A stretch of 64,000 nucleotides of DNA from Lineolata rhizophorae (taxonomy: Eukaryota > Ascomycota > Dothideomycetes > Lineolatales > Lineolataceae), in contig MU001688.1 of assembly GCA_010093515.1 (NCBI GenBank), forward strand, positions 79,940-143,939, read 5' to 3'. Position numbers and translations under genes: made by a program. This document shows, piece after piece, positions 22,922 to 35,900 of this stretch (position 1 is its first letter; every line of letters starts with the position of its first letter). Under the pieces are notes generated by a model. The model was not told the DNA's origin and searched no databases. It was given only the letters and a program-made list of their open reading frames with translations.

Positions 22922-25139
22922 ATGCGCCTCCAATCGTCACCGCCGACCTTCCCGCGCGCCGCGGCCGCGCTCGCCGTGCTCGCGCTCTCCGCGCCCCCCG
23001 TCCACGCCCAGGCTCAGACGGTGCGACACTGCCCCCCTCCCGGGCCCATGTACCCGCTCCCCGTGGACCTGGCCTCGGACGCCGCCATCCAAGCGGCCAA
23101 CGCCACCTTCGCCGACCTCGCCGCCCAGGCCGCGCGCGACCCGTCCAACACGACCTTCGGCGTGCTCGGCACGCCCGACACCTTCTGGTCCGTCAACGTC
23201 TTCTCGACGCGCGATGCCAGCCTGGGCAAGTTCCACTACGCGCCCCCCGGCGGCGGCGGCGACGAGACGACGGCCGACGTCGACGACGACTCGCTGTGGC
23301 GCATCGCCAGCGTGTCCAAGCTGGTCACGGTGTACACGCTGCTGGCCAAGGTCGGCCCGGCCGTCTGGGACCAGCCCATCACCAACTACGTGCCGGAGCT
23401 GGCGGCCGCGGCCGGCAACGAGACGGCGGATGAGCCGTCGTGGCGGGACGTCACGCTGGGGTCGCTGGCGAATCACTTGTCGGGGATTGCGAGGGATTGT
23501 AAGTTTTCCACTCGTTCGCGCCGCCTTACAGGACCGAATTGCATTCAATCTGCACGGGTTCAATCATCGTTTCGCTATTGTGTTCCTCGATGGGGAAAAT
23601 CCGAGCTGGGGCCGATGCTACTTCACTCTTTTTTTTTTTCTTCGATTAGTGCAAAATGCTAACCTGAAGGATAGATTCTCTTGGGGATATAAGCACCACT
23701 CCGGGATTGAACGCGTCTCAATTCGGCCTTCCCGATATCCCGGACTCGCAAATTCCGAGTTGCGGGGGGATAACCAACGGCGCTTGCGATCGGGAAAGTA
23801 AGTACAGCATAACAGCCAGCAAGAGCACTCAAGCGGCCCTAAGTCGTCGGGATAGGTTTGGTTGACTGTTTCACGCAGCGGCCATGGAACTGCTCATCGA
23901 GAGGCACAAGGTTCAGCCCGTGTACAAATCCCCAATCTACTCCAATGTGGCCTTCCAGCTACTTGCATACGCGCTGGAAGCCATGACTGGCGAGTCGATC
24001 GAAGACAGCTTCCAAAGCGCGCTCGCGGAGCCGCTCGGACTCAACCGGACCTTCTTCCACACGCCAACGGATGATCCCAACATTGTGTACCCCGACACGA
24101 TCACGACCGTGTTGTATTGGGGCCTAGAACTAGGCGACGCATCACCGTACGAGCTCTGCCCCTCGCTTCCTCATCAGTTGTCCAGCTAACATACAACCCC
24201 CTCCCAACCAGCGCCGGCGGCATCTATTCCTCCCTCGGCGACCTCACCACCCTCGGCCGTTCCATTCTCAACTCGACCATCCTGCCTCCGCGCACGACCC
24301 GCCAATGGCTCCACCCCGACGCCCAAACCAGCGACCCCTACCTCGCCGTCGGCAAGCCCTGGGAGATCTACAACGTCGACCTCTCCTCCTCCACCCCCAA
24401 CAGCAGCACCACGCCCTCGAGCACCACGACCCGCACCATCCACCTCTTCACCAAGGCCGGCGACCTCTCCGTCTACTCCGCCCAGCTCCTCCTCGACCCC
24501 GCCCACGGCCTCGGCGCCGTCGTCCTCGCCGCCGGCTCTTCCGCCTCCCTCACCACCCGCGCCCTCGCCTCCGCCCTCGCCTCCACCTTCATCGCCGCCG
24601 GCGACGCCGCCGCCGCCTCGGAGGCCCGCGCCCGCCTCGCCGGCCGCTTCGTCGCGCCGCCCGGCGCCGACGCCCGCAACTCGAGCCTCGTGCTCGAGGT
24701 GGACGCCGCCGACGCCGAGCCCGGCCCGGGCGGCGCGCCCCGCCAGCCCGGCCCGGGCCTCGCCGTCGCGAGCCTCGTCGCCGACGGCGTCGACGTGCTC
24801 GCCGCCTACGGCGCCGCGCTCCTCGCCGGCCAGATGCCGCGCGTGCGCGCGTATCCGGCCAGGCCGGGCGAGCAGGGGTATCGCGGCGGGGCAGGCGGCG
24901 GCGGCGGCGGCGGCAAGATGACGTTCCGGCTGGCGTTCGACGTGCCGACGGCGGCGGAGGAGGCGAGGACGCCCCGCCTGTTTGTGGATAGGTGCGGGTA
25001 TTTTGGGAGTGGGGTGGATGCGGCGGTGTATGGCGGGGTGGCGGTCGATGAGATGGAGGTTTATTTGGATGGGGAGGGGAGGGCGGAGGGGGTGGAGGTT
25101 CTGGCTTTGGGGGTGAGGCTTGTGAGGGAGGAGGACTGA
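22922..25139 (+). CDS. Secreted beta-lactamase-fold serine hydrolase (ARB_00930-like)
   Basis: Four exons, 22922-23498, 23675-23797, 23879-24146 and 24212-25139, give 631 residues. Residues 1-30 form a signal peptide. The mature start contains HCPPPGPMYPLP, characteristic as I recall of the fungal beta-lactamase-like ARB_00930 family. Catalytic motifs of class C/penicillin-binding folds are present: SVSK (nucleophile Ser130, Lys133) and YSN (254-256); FTKAGD may be the KxG-equivalent third motif. Several N-glycosylation sequons (NAT, NTT, NET, NRT, NAS) fit secretion. The C-terminal third is a separate low-GC-variation domain rich in Ala/Gly with a G-run, typical of the family's C-terminal domain. 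Likely an extracellular esterase, transesterase or peptidase; true beta-lactam hydrolysis is not implied. Confidence 0.9.
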
Positions 25140-26596
25140 GGGTAGGACTTTGGGGGGGTATAATGATTGCGACGAGTTATGCATGGGACTGTATTTTGCC
25201 TTGTAGCCTGCATATGCCTAGTCTTGTACCTATATACTTAGAAATAGCATCAAACAGCATTCCTTCTCCCCGTCGAAGGGAGCATCCGCCCCTCCGAAAT
25301 CACGGCCAACTGCCCTACCTCACTAGTTCCCCCTCCGACCCCGTCGTTCTCGCGATCCGAAACTGATACGCGCACAACGCACAGCACACGCACCACGCCG
25401 CGCAGATACCTAGGCGCACTGACTCGATCCCGCCCACCCGCCAGCCCCCCTCTCCACCTTAACCTGCCCACTCCCAGCGTCCCACCAACCCCCAAGCATC
25501 CCCCGTCTCGCCGCAACGACCCCTTGCCCCACGCGTCTACGGCGCGCCGACGCTACTGCCGGGGACCTCGCGCCTCGCGCGACGTCGGCGCACGAGGGGG
25601 GGGGGGGGCGCGCGCCGAGATGCGCGGACGGCAGGGTGCGCTGGTCGCGGCGAAGGTGTAGGGTGCAGGGAAGGGGGGCGGGCTGGTGGTGAGGCAGGGC
25701 GTGCATAGGTAGCTAGTGGTAGGGGGGGTATGGTAATCTGAACCCAAGACGAGCTCGCGACACTGGAGCGGGGGTGCAGAGCCAGTTCCGTGGAGAGTGC
25801 GGGTTGCGAGCGGTGGAGGGGTGGGGGCGTCGAGGTGGAGGTCGGACGAGGAGGCATGCGAAGGGGAAAGGGCGGAAAGACGGGCGGACGGACGGACGCA
25901 CGCGCGCAGACACGTTTGGCGGTCTCGGGAACCAAAAAGGGGTTTCAGCTATACATCCTAGAAAGGGAAGACAGGAAGAGGATAAAGAAGTACATAAACG
26001 CGCCATCTCGCATCTAAGGCCGCTTCTGCGTTCCCACAGACCCTGCAACACCCCAAGCCGACCCCCAGCAAGCCAGCTAGAAAGGGAGTATACGTATCCA
26101 AAAGGGGCAAGAAAAGGGACGAATAAAAAAAAAAGAGAGAAGGAAAAACAAGGGCAAGAAACGAATACATCAAAAATGGTTGACACGAGAACTTCGGCAA
26201 ACGCCGTCCTGGAAGACAGCGTGCCCTGCCAAAAGGGTATATGCCACCTCCATACGTCCATACGCATATGTACGCTCCCAAGCGCAGACCAAAAGGCCAG
26301 GAGAAAAAAAAATAAATCGACAGAGCAGTGAAAAAAGAGCTCCCTCGATCGCAACGTCCATCCCAACACAACAGGCAGCGAACGAACGACGAGCGCGTCT
26401 AGGACGGCAGAAAGAGCCCAGACGTACCAATACTACCTTGCCGCTCTGCTTTTCCTCGACACAAAACCTGAAAGAAAACAGGGAAATTTGAACGGGCACC
26501 ACAGGCCCGAAAGAACCAATCGAAACCGAATATTAGTATTAAAAAAAAAAAAAAGGCACGAGACGCACTTGACGTCCAAAACCGCCAATCGCCCAG
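25140..26596. other. Intergenic between convergent genes
   Basis: Contains a G10 run near 25,599-25,608 and purine-rich A-tracts between 26,120 and 26,690. The frames here are alternative readings of low-complexity DNA. It probably holds the 3' ends of the flanking convergent genes. Confidence 0.5.
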
Positions 26597-26863
26597 TCAC
26601 ACTCGCGGTAGCTGGCAGCCAGCTCGAGAACATGTCCGAATAGCGCAAAAAAAAAAAGTAAATAAATAAAAAAGGAAATAGGCCACGATCCGCCCAGCCG
26701 ATGCCCACCCTCTCGAACCGCTCGTCCCACCCACCCGATCCGCACATTCCAACCCACCCACAACCCGTCCGTCCAAGCCACGCCATCTCGTCTGCACTCC
26801 ACGATCCCTCCAACCTTCTCCCCCTCCTCCCCTCCTCCACCTCCCCTCCTCCACCTCCCCTCC

Positions 26864-26916
<53 letters not shown>

Positions 26917-28957
26917 ACACAAAATCCGGACTCCCCTCCACAATCACCGCAGCGTCAGTCTCGCGCGGCGGCGGCGGCGGCGGCGGCGGCGCACCCGCCC
27001 CGCCGGCCGGCCCGCCCGGCGCGCCCCGATCCCGATACGGCGGCGGCGCGCCCCCCGGCGGCTGGAGCCCCAGCACCACGTCGTCGTCGGCGCGGTCCAT
27101 GGCGTCGGGCGCCCACGGCTCGTCCGTGTCCATGCCCATTCCCATGCCGATGCCGATGCCGACGCCCAAGCCGACGTCCTTGGCCTCGAGCGGGACTCGG
27201 CCGGCGGCGGCGGCGGCGGCGGCGGCGGGGCCCTCGTCCTCGGCGTCGGCGGCGACGGACAGGCCCTGGAAGACGCCGCGCATGGAGCGCAGGTCGCGGT
27301 CGACGCGGGAGCGGGGCTCGCGGGCGCGGAACTCGATGAAGGCGCGGATCTGGCGGATGACGGGCGGGTAGGCGTCGTCGTCGGGCAGCCACCAGTGCAG
27401 GACGGAGTCGCCCCAGAGGGGCGCCATGCGCTGGCGGAACGAGGCAGGGTAGATGTAGCTGTTTTGCGGCGGAAAGAAAGGGGGGCGAAAAGGAACCAAG
27501 GCGTGGCCCCCGCGCGAGGAGGGGGGGCGCGCGCGTTGACGCCATGCCGGGTTTATTTTTAGTCCGAGTGTGCTGTGAAGAGAGGAAGGAAGGAAGGAAG
27601 GAAGATGGAAATTGGGGAAAAAAACAAAAAGGAGGGGGCAAAACTCACCCCTTGGACTCCACCGTCGCCAACTTCCGCCTCGCCCACATCGTGTGCTTTT
27701 GATCCTTGGGCAGAAACAGACAGGCCATGCCCAGGCCGGCCTGGACCGCCACCACAGACCCGACGGGGCTGTGCGGGTACAGCTCGATGGCCTCGAACAT
27801 GTGGCACAGCTTGAAGGCGATGTCCCGCAGCTCCGGGTCGGCCAGGTTGCCGCGCGCGGCCGCCAGCTGGCTCTTGAACATGAGGTCGACGGCCCAGTAG
27901 TCCTGCAGCGCGAAGTTGGTGGTGAAGAGGTCGCCGCCGAACAGGAAATCGCCGGCGTAGGGGTCCACGATGTCGTCCGGGTCGCGCGGCGGCGCGCCCG
28001 AGAAGTCCGTCACCAGCTTGGCCGGGTCCTTCATGCGCGGGTCGATGTCGCGCTCCCAGGCGGCCATCTGCTGCTGCAGCGACCGGGCCTCGGCCGCGAA
28101 GTCGGCGTCGGTGATGGTGCCCTTGCCCTTCTGCGCGAACAGGATGGCGATGTCGGTCGCGAGGAGACGCGACAGCGCGAGGCGCTCCTCGAACTTGAGG
28201 CCCAAGTCGTCGGGGTGCTCGAGCGCCTGCGCCTCGTAGTAGTCGGCGCACGCCGTGAACCAGTCGCGCGTCAGCACCGTCTCGTAGCCCGCCATCAGGC
28301 CGGCGAAGATGTCGTATCGCATGTACCACTGGATGATCTTGCGGCGCGTCTCGTTCTGCATGATGGTCTCGGGCGTGTACAGCTCCGTGATGATCTCGCA
28401 GGCGGCTTTTTGGTGGCTCATTAGGTTGACCCAGTCCCCGAGAAATTCCTGCAACGCAGAGAGCAAGAAGGTTTTATTTTCAAGTCAGCCATCGCTTTTT
28501 TTTTTTTCTCGCCTCTATTCCCTTTACTCGCCGTTCGTTACATTTNNNNNNNNNNNNNNNNNNNNAAAAAAAAAAAAAAAAAAACAGGAGCGTACCTCGA
28601 AACTCGCCAGCATCAGAATGCACAGCAGCGTCGAATCGGTGTGGCGGTGGTTCCTGGACAGATAGTCCCGCAGGGCCGACACGGAGCGGTTGTAGTAGCC
28701 GAGGAAGTGACCGATGTCGCCGTCGGGGCGGCTGACGGTGTGGTGGTAGGCCGCGAAGGCCACGACGGCGTACAGCAGCGGCTCGTTCTGCCGCGCCAGG
28801 TCCAGGAACCGCGTCCGCATGAAGTCGGTCCCGTCGTACTTGAAGGCGTGGTGCAGGTGCGACAGCTCCGTCCGGTAGTAGTCCAGGTAGAAGGCCGCCT
28901 TGCGCGGGAGGTCCGAGTGCGCGCGCGCCGCCGTCGCCGGCCGGCGCCCGCCGCCCC

Positions 28958-29006
<49 letters not shown>

Positions 29007-29990
29007 GGCCGAGGCGCGCGAGAGCGAGCCGCGGCTGGACGGGTTGACGACGCTGGCCGAGCCTTCGGTCGACGGCGACGGACTCTTGTCGTATGTGAGC
29101 GGGGGCGTGTCCGACAGTTCGCGATGGGAGCGACTTGCGGACGAAACGGAGGCGGCGGTGGCGGCGGCGGCAGGCGGGCCGCCGGCCTCGGCCGCCTCGC
29201 CGGCGAACTCTTCCTCCTCGTCGTCGTCCGGGATCGTGGCCAGCGGCTCCCTCGCGTCGTGCTCGTACTCGGGCGACGAGCCGCTGCCGGCGTCGCGCGG
29301 CGACTTGGACTTGGCGTCGCCCGCGCTGCTGGACAGGCTGCCGGCCCGCGGTTTCGCCGACGAAGGCGTCGCCGACGTCGCCGACTCCGGGTAGCTGCAC
29401 TCGCGGTTCCCCTTACGGCATCCTACGAAATTCGCGGCCGGGCGGTTAGCAGCAAACAAGCAGAGGGGGGGGCCGCCTTTGGAGCACGCCCGGGATTCGG
29501 ATTGCTACACACTTTCGCACACGGGATGCGTCTCGTCGCACTGCGCAGGCCAGGCCGGCGGGATGTCAGCAGCGGTCCCAAAAAACACGGGCAGGCTCGC
29601 TCGTCGGCTCCCTCAGCCGTCGCGCAGGGCGAGGCCTCGGGCCGTGGGCGGACAAAAAAAAAAAAAAAAAGGCGCGCATACCTTTACTCGGCGCTGGCGG
29701 CACGTGTAGCAGCCGCTGCGGGTGCGGCGGTGCTTGACGGGATCGCTGCCGGCGACGGGCCTGCGGCGCGCCTTGGCGGAGGAGCCCGGCGGCGGCACCA
29801 CGTGCTTGCCGGCGTCGTCGAAGTCGGGGTAGGCCTGGACGCCGAACTGGTGGTGCTGGTCGGGCCTGGCCGGGACGACGGCCGCGAACGGCTGGAATTG
29901 CGGCGCGTGGTAGCCCTCCGGCACGGGCATGCCGCCCAGGCTGTAGTAGGGCGGCGCCGGAGGCACGTTGTTCGGAAATTGGCCGCTCAT
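26597..29990 (-). CDS. Zn2Cys6 transcription factor with fungal_trans_2-like domain (MOC3-like)
   Basis: Exons 29990-29682, 29540-29513, 29422-28596, 28448-27649 and 27458 onward join in frame. The binuclear zinc cluster is split over three exons: C94-x2-C97-x6-C104-x6-C111-x2-C114-x6-C121, with RTRSGCYTCRQRRVK then CDETHPVCERCRKGNREC. An acidic, Ser-rich region, a polyglutamine tract and then a helical regulatory domain (DYYRTELSHLHHAFKYDGTD, FLGDWVNLMSHQKAACEII, RRKIIQWYMRYDIFAGLMAG) follow, as in fungal_trans_2 proteins such as MOC3. The tail is Ala/Gly/Pro-rich. If the poly-G tract length is right, the frame stops at 26597 (about 941 residues); otherwise it ends elsewhere within a few hundred bases. 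Probable nuclear regulator; targets unknown. An assembly gap lies in the third intron. Confidence 0.85.
26865..26916. repeat. 52-base poly-C tract
   Basis: An uninterrupted run of about 52 C lies at the 3' end of the minus-strand Zn2Cys6 gene, preceded on the plus strand by C/T-rich CTCCTCC words. On the coding strand it is poly-G and would read as polyglycine in any frame. Its true length is doubtful in any assembly, so the reading frame beyond it cannot be trusted. Confidence 0.85.
28546..28565. other. Assembly gap (20 N)
   Basis: Twenty N lie inside an intron of the Zn2Cys6 gene, directly followed by a 19-base A run (28566-28584). The fixed N count may be a placeholder, so real intron length is unknown. 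Confidence 0.95.
28959..29003 (-). repeat. (CAG)15 trinucleotide repeat encoding polyglutamine
   Basis: Fifteen uninterrupted CTG units on the plus strand read as CAG on the coding strand and encode 15 consecutive Gln in the Zn2Cys6 regulator, followed by Gly4. Pure-codon repeats of this kind are prone to length change. Confidence 0.9.
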
Positions 29991-32900
29991 GGTTGGGCGG
30001 TGGTTGCGATTCCGACGGTGGCGGTGGTGTTGACGGCGGGGATGACGGCGGGGCGGAGGCGATGGTGGTTGGAGATATCAGTGCGGCGGCCGTGATGGGT
30101 GCGGCGCAACGTGACCATCACTGAACCCACCGCCTGAACCATGCAGAAGCAAAGTCAAAAAAAAAAAAAAAATTGGGAAGGAATGAAAAGCAAAGATAAA
30201 AAAAAGGGGGGGTTGTGGTCGAAGCACTTAGGGCCGAGCCAATGCTTGTGGGATGAAAATTAACTCACAATTGCAAAAACAAGGATTGTATAAAAAGAAA
30301 CAAAGAAGGGAGAGGGGGGAGGTTAGAGAGAAGGATAGGTAGATCAGATTTGATCAGCACAAGTGAGATCTGCCTGCCTCCAAGATGGCAGATGTCCAAA
30401 GTTGAATTTATCTCCCTGGCGGGGACGGGGTTCGACCATTCGAAACGCGGGGATTGAACCCAATATGCGGCGGCAAAATAGGGCTCCCAACGAAGTGAAG
30501 CAGAGCGTGCTCTTGGGGGAACACTACTTTAGTATGTAGCCAGGAGGGAAGTGGGCAGGGCCCCGGCCCCGGCGGGCGGTTTAGGACGAGAGGAGGGGGG
30601 GGGGCGCGGCGACTAGCGCTTTTTGCGTCACGGCTGACGGGTCGACTGGGCAGGGCCAGACCCTACATAGGTAGGTATGTACAGTCAGGCTGTTCTCGCA
30701 AGGCTGGCCAACTCGACCGGTGGGAGAGGAGGACGGGGCGGATTGGCGCGACAGAGGCCGCTGGACCGGCTATATTGAACGGCGAGCCGGCGGGCGGAGA
30801 AGAGGGTGGTGAGAGTCGCGGGCGAATGGCAGGCCAGGCCGGGCGGGGACGGCGGGCGACGGGGATATGCGCTTTTGGTCTTTCTTCTTCCTTCTCCGAC
30901 TCTCCCTCTCTCGCTCTCACTCGCTCTCTCCGGCCGTCGCCGTCGTTGGAGCTGGCGTCACGGGCCGCTGCAAGGCAGGCACAAAGGGGGCCAGGCAAGG
31001 CGAGGCAGAGAGATGCACGAGCAGGCGCGGCGCGGGCGGCGGTGGTGTAGATCAAGCGGCGGGACGCAGTCGCGGGAGGGAGGGAGGGATGTGCGCGCGG
31101 TGCACATGCCTACATACTGTGCTGCTACGTAGTGCCTGGCAGGGCACATGGGCGGCCATCATGTGCGGGCCAACGGCCGGGGTGCCGCCCCCCTGGAGGG
31201 GCGGCGCACTGGCGCGGGCGGGCGGCGGCGGCGGCGGGCGGCGGCGGAGGCGGCGGCGCGCCGTGGCCCCGCGGGCCCCCCCGGCCGGGGGCTCCGTCAA
31301 TCGACCGCCAGCGCCAGAGGGGCGCCCGCGGGCGGGAAGCTTGCTTGCTCGCCGCTCAGCCAGCGCTCCGCAGCACAGCACGCCATCCGCATCCGCCCCA
31401 TTGGCGCCTCCCGCCGCGATCCCTGGCGCACGTCGACGCTGGCATGTCGTCTGTCTGGCCGGGGCCCCCCTTTGGCTAGAAAGTGCTCCGTAGAAAGCAG
31501 GGGAAAAAGAGAGAGAGACGCGCAAATCGCTCCAATTTCTCCCCGTCCGGCGATTGCGCCCGTCGTCGTATGATGATGCTTTGCGTCGTCCGCCGAAGCC
31601 CTGGGCGAACCATGCATGCTCTGCAGCGCATCGCCATGTGTCCTGCTGGATGCCGCTTGCCCCGGCGGCGGCGATCCCGGCCGGCTGGCCTCGTCCACAT
31701 GGCCGCGGCGGGGGTTGGCGTCGGTCCAGGCGGTCCAAGATTGAAAAGAAAGGTGTTCGAGAACGGCGCAAGACAAGTGGATACAAGGCGAAAGCGGAAA
31801 GGAAAAGCAACGATCCCCGGCCAACGCACGGGAGTGACGGTTTGAACTCTATGCCTACATACATACCTACCTACATAGCCCTGGTGCGACCCCTCCTTCC
31901 TGGAAGACCCTTGGAACCCAACCTGAGGGGCACGCTATGTAGGCTGCCCGCGCATCTCGACAGCCGCTCCATCATGTTCGAACGCCACACCATCAAGCGG
32001 TGCCAGTGCTACGGCCTGTCCCAAACCCGTCCAGACTTGCTGGATTGCTCGAGAAGAGAAAGAAGGAAAAGCACGGGAAAGAAAAATCAACTCGAGCCCC
32101 GCGTGGTGCATGACTTCTCTCCTCATGGAGTGGCTGAGATACATACGCTCAAAGGGAACGAGTCAACCATTGGCACGGCACCCCCGCCGTCAAGCTCTCT
32201 CGACGCCATCCCGGCGTCCGGCCTGCGCAGCGTGGGGACTCGCAGAAGACGGGTCCCGGCCCACCGCTGGTTCGATCAGGAGCCAGGAGCAGAGACGCCG
32301 CCCCTGCGCCGTTCTTGTCCGCATCGGGCAAGCCGCCCCTGCAAAGGGCACGACGAATCCACACTGGTTGTTGTTGTTCTCATGGCATGTTCTTTTTTTT
32401 TTTTTTCCTTTTTTCTCTTCTTTGCTTTTTCCCCGGAGTGGCCCCGCTGGACGGCACACCACAACGATTGTCGAGGGAGCTGCTGCAGGTTGCGGCCGTG
32501 GCGGGCCCGCCTCCCGCGCAGCGCTATGTCCCGGCGTGCGCCGACTGACGCCAGGGCCAAGGGCCGGACGGCCGCTAATGAACCCCCCCAACCCTCCCTT
32601 AGCTGGTATAAGTGGCTGGCTTGCTTGGAATCGAGTCAGGTATGAAGTCAAGTCTAACCCTGGCCCAATCGACACGCCGGCCTCTTCTCGTGCATGGCAC
32701 TTGGCTTTGCTCTTTTTTATTTCTGGCTGCTGCTAGAAACCGCCTGGATCCGGCACCTGCCGTCATCGACGTCAGATTCGTCAGACGACAGCCGGAGAGC
32801 CTTGCTAGGACGGGAGACCGAACCGTCGCCGACTGCTACGGTTGAGGTCGCAGAGAGCGGGTTGATGACTAGGTAGGAATGTGGACGAGCGACACGGACG

Positions 32901-35900
32901 TGCAGAACGTCCAAGGCACTACTACCTAGATTCAATTTCCCGATAGGGCAGCGGAAATGAGATGCCCAATAACCTACGTAGTACATACTCCGTACCCACC
33001 GCACGTGGTTCGGCGCATGTTACATACCAAAAACACCTCCCGGGAGAAATGAAAGAATCTAACACGAAATACCTACATGCAGCTCACCTCAAGATTCCTG
33101 ATCCCCGAAGGATCGGATTCGGATTGGGAACGCCGTCAGACAGCCCCGCTCCGCGGCCAGAGACGCCGCCCGCTGCGCGAGGAACTCCTCAGGTCAAACC
33201 CGTCTCGTCGGTCCACGGCAATTCCCGCCGAGCGATCGGTGCCCATCGTCGGCGGGGGCACGGGCCACGGACCATGGCAAAGAAGAACCCGGCGCGGCCG
33301 GGCTGGGTTTGACACATACCTAGAGAGGCAGAGAGGGAGGGGGAGGGCGGAAAGCGTCGAGCGCGCGGTGGTGAAGACGGCGACGGCGGCGGGGCCCATC
33401 TGGACGCGGACCGGCCCCGGCCACGGCGTCCAGACTCGGAATGGATTCCACGGTACGGGGAGCCCGTCCGGACCGGGCTCTCCCCCCCCTCCCCCAGCAG
33501 GCCCCGTCCGCCCCACTTTCACCTCCGCCCGCGCCGTTTCCATGCAGTTGCCGCGGGCAGCGTTCATGATGGACGGCGATGCGCCCGGCGGGCAGCAGGG
33601 ATGAGCGAGGAGGAGGAGCGCTCTGGGCTGCTGCCTTGGCCCATTCAACCGGCGCGGAGCGGTGAAAGGGACGGCGAGGATTGGTCCGCAAGACGGGGGG
33701 TGTCCATGCGCGGCTTTCGTCCAACGATCGGCCCGGCCGCGAGGGGGCGTGGATGGAATCAGCCATTTGGGCGGGCATTGGCCCGTATGTCGTGGACGTG
33801 TGGCGCCCAGGGCATCACTGTACCTACGGTATGTACCTATGTACCTAGGAGCAGGCAGGTAAGGGCACGGCGAGGCGGGCGAGGCCCCAGGGCCCGGCCT
33901 GGTTACCTACCTAACGTCCATGGCAACGTTACTCTAACGGGTCCTCTTAGCAGTCGTGCCTACATGCCTAGCGCACGAACCCGAGCGCGAATCTCACCTT
34001 TCAAACCGTGGAACGGCCTGAGCTTGAGTGCTCGACACGCCCGCCCCCCTGCCGTGAATGGCCTGACGGGCCGGGGGGGATTCTGAAGGCAGAGACGGAT
34101 TATGGACCAGGGCTTCTTCCGGCAAGCATCGGTGGCGGGTCCGTTGGCCATGTACCTATGTACGGTGTACATACATACCGTCGCGGACCGACATCTTGCA
34201 GCGCGCCGCATCACACCTTTCGCCGGCGTTCTGCCGGTCTCGTTCTTTCCCCTACTCCGCCGTACACGTACATACATACGAGGATACGTCGAAGAGTCGA
34301 GGGGTGAGAGCAACCTGCAACGCGCCAATCTAGCGCCCCCGGAAGGCGGGTGCGTCTTCCCATTGCATACCAGTTCGACGCCCCCTCCCGTGTGCCGGCG
34401 GAAGTTGCCGGCCAAGCAGGCTAGGTACATCTGTATGTATGTAGCAAGTACTGGGATCCGGATGCACGCTCTATAGGTCCCCCGTATCCCGGCCACGTTT
34501 TAGCTTCGTCGCTGGCGCTGGATGCGCGCTCCGCGGTCGCGGCCCATGCCGAGGGAAGGGGCGCTAGCAGGATGGCAGGAGCTTCAATTGACGGCCCCGC
34601 GCATGTGACTTGTGCTCCGGGCGCGCGCCGTGCATGAGATGCAAGGTGAGCCTGCCTGCCTGCTCCCGCAGCACTTGCGGGACAGGGTTGCCGGGGCCGG
34701 TGATTGATGGCAGGGAGGTGGGGGTTCCGTTTTCTCGGACGAGGTGGGGACGGAGGCAGAACGCAAGCACGCAACCTGTCATGCGCTGTCCGGGGACCGC
34801 GCGCGCCACCTTCAATGCCTTGGACCGTTCGCTCCGACTTATGGAATGCTGCTACAATGGTGAGTGACCTCTATAGCAGTCAGCAAACGTTGAACGGAGA
34901 AAGCAGGTCCGTGACGGCTAGGTTCGGCAAGCAGGGCTGCGCTGGGCGCACCCAGACATTGCGGAGGGACCTGGCCAAGTGAAAAATAGGATAAAATAGA
35001 AAAAGGAATAAAACCCGTGCCAAGTCCATATATCCACTATCCCGGGTTCTCTCTCCACGTGCGACGACAAGCTTCTCCCCTGCTACCCGGTTTTCTATTT
35101 TGATATCAGCCGCCGATCGAGCCTTCTCGGAACCTTAATAAATGGGCCGCCTACATACGTAGTACATACAACACCCCCAGCGCCCAATCTACATTGCCTT
35201 GCTGCACAGGCAGCACGAGTGAACTATTGGCCGGAGAGAGAAAGAGACGGCAGGGCTCGAGTTGATTGTCCGCTACTCCACTTGCGCCAGGGAGACTTAC
35301 ATGTCCCCGGAGCAAAGCAGAGCAATCAACTAGGAATTCTACTGGATACGGCTAGTCGCAACCGGCCGCAACACCCTCTCATGGGAGAAATAAGAGGACA
35401 AATAAGAAAACGGGACGCCTAGCGGGGCTCCTTTTCCTGCAGGCAGCCATGCAATCGTCTCGCGCTCACCAAGACCGTCAATAAGAGAATAGCAGAGGTA
35501 TGTACATACCACCCCCGCGATGGCATCCCAGCACGACCGAGAGCTCTACCCCGGTCCGCCCCCTCAGCACCGAGTCGGCAGTCGCGGGTTTGAGGAGGTG
35601 GCTCATCGAGGCTCGTTCGATGCCGGCGTCGATCTACCTACGGCCTCCACACCCGCGCCCCGGGGCAACCGCTCATGATGCCACTTTTTTTTCTTTTCTT
35701 TTTTTCCTTCCCGGGCCAAGGGGTAGGTGGGGTCAGCAGGGGCGCGACAAGGTATACTACGTAGGTATACACACCTCCATATCCTCCGCACGGCGCGCCT
35801 CTTCGAGGATCTCTCCCTTTTCGAGGATCTCTCTCACTGCAGCGACCAGGACTAGGACGGGCCAGCCAGGACGGCCGGCAGCTCACTCGCTCATTCCTGG

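Noticed and set aside
28641-30095. Plus-strand frame of 484 codons
   Set aside because: Antisense of the Zn2Cys6 gene; the Leu run is the reverse of the CAG repeat and it crosses predicted introns.
31554-32645. 363-codon plus-strand frame in the gene-poor region
   Set aside because: No domain, includes poly-Phe from a T-tract, overlapped by equally long frames on the other strand, and no plausible splice extension.
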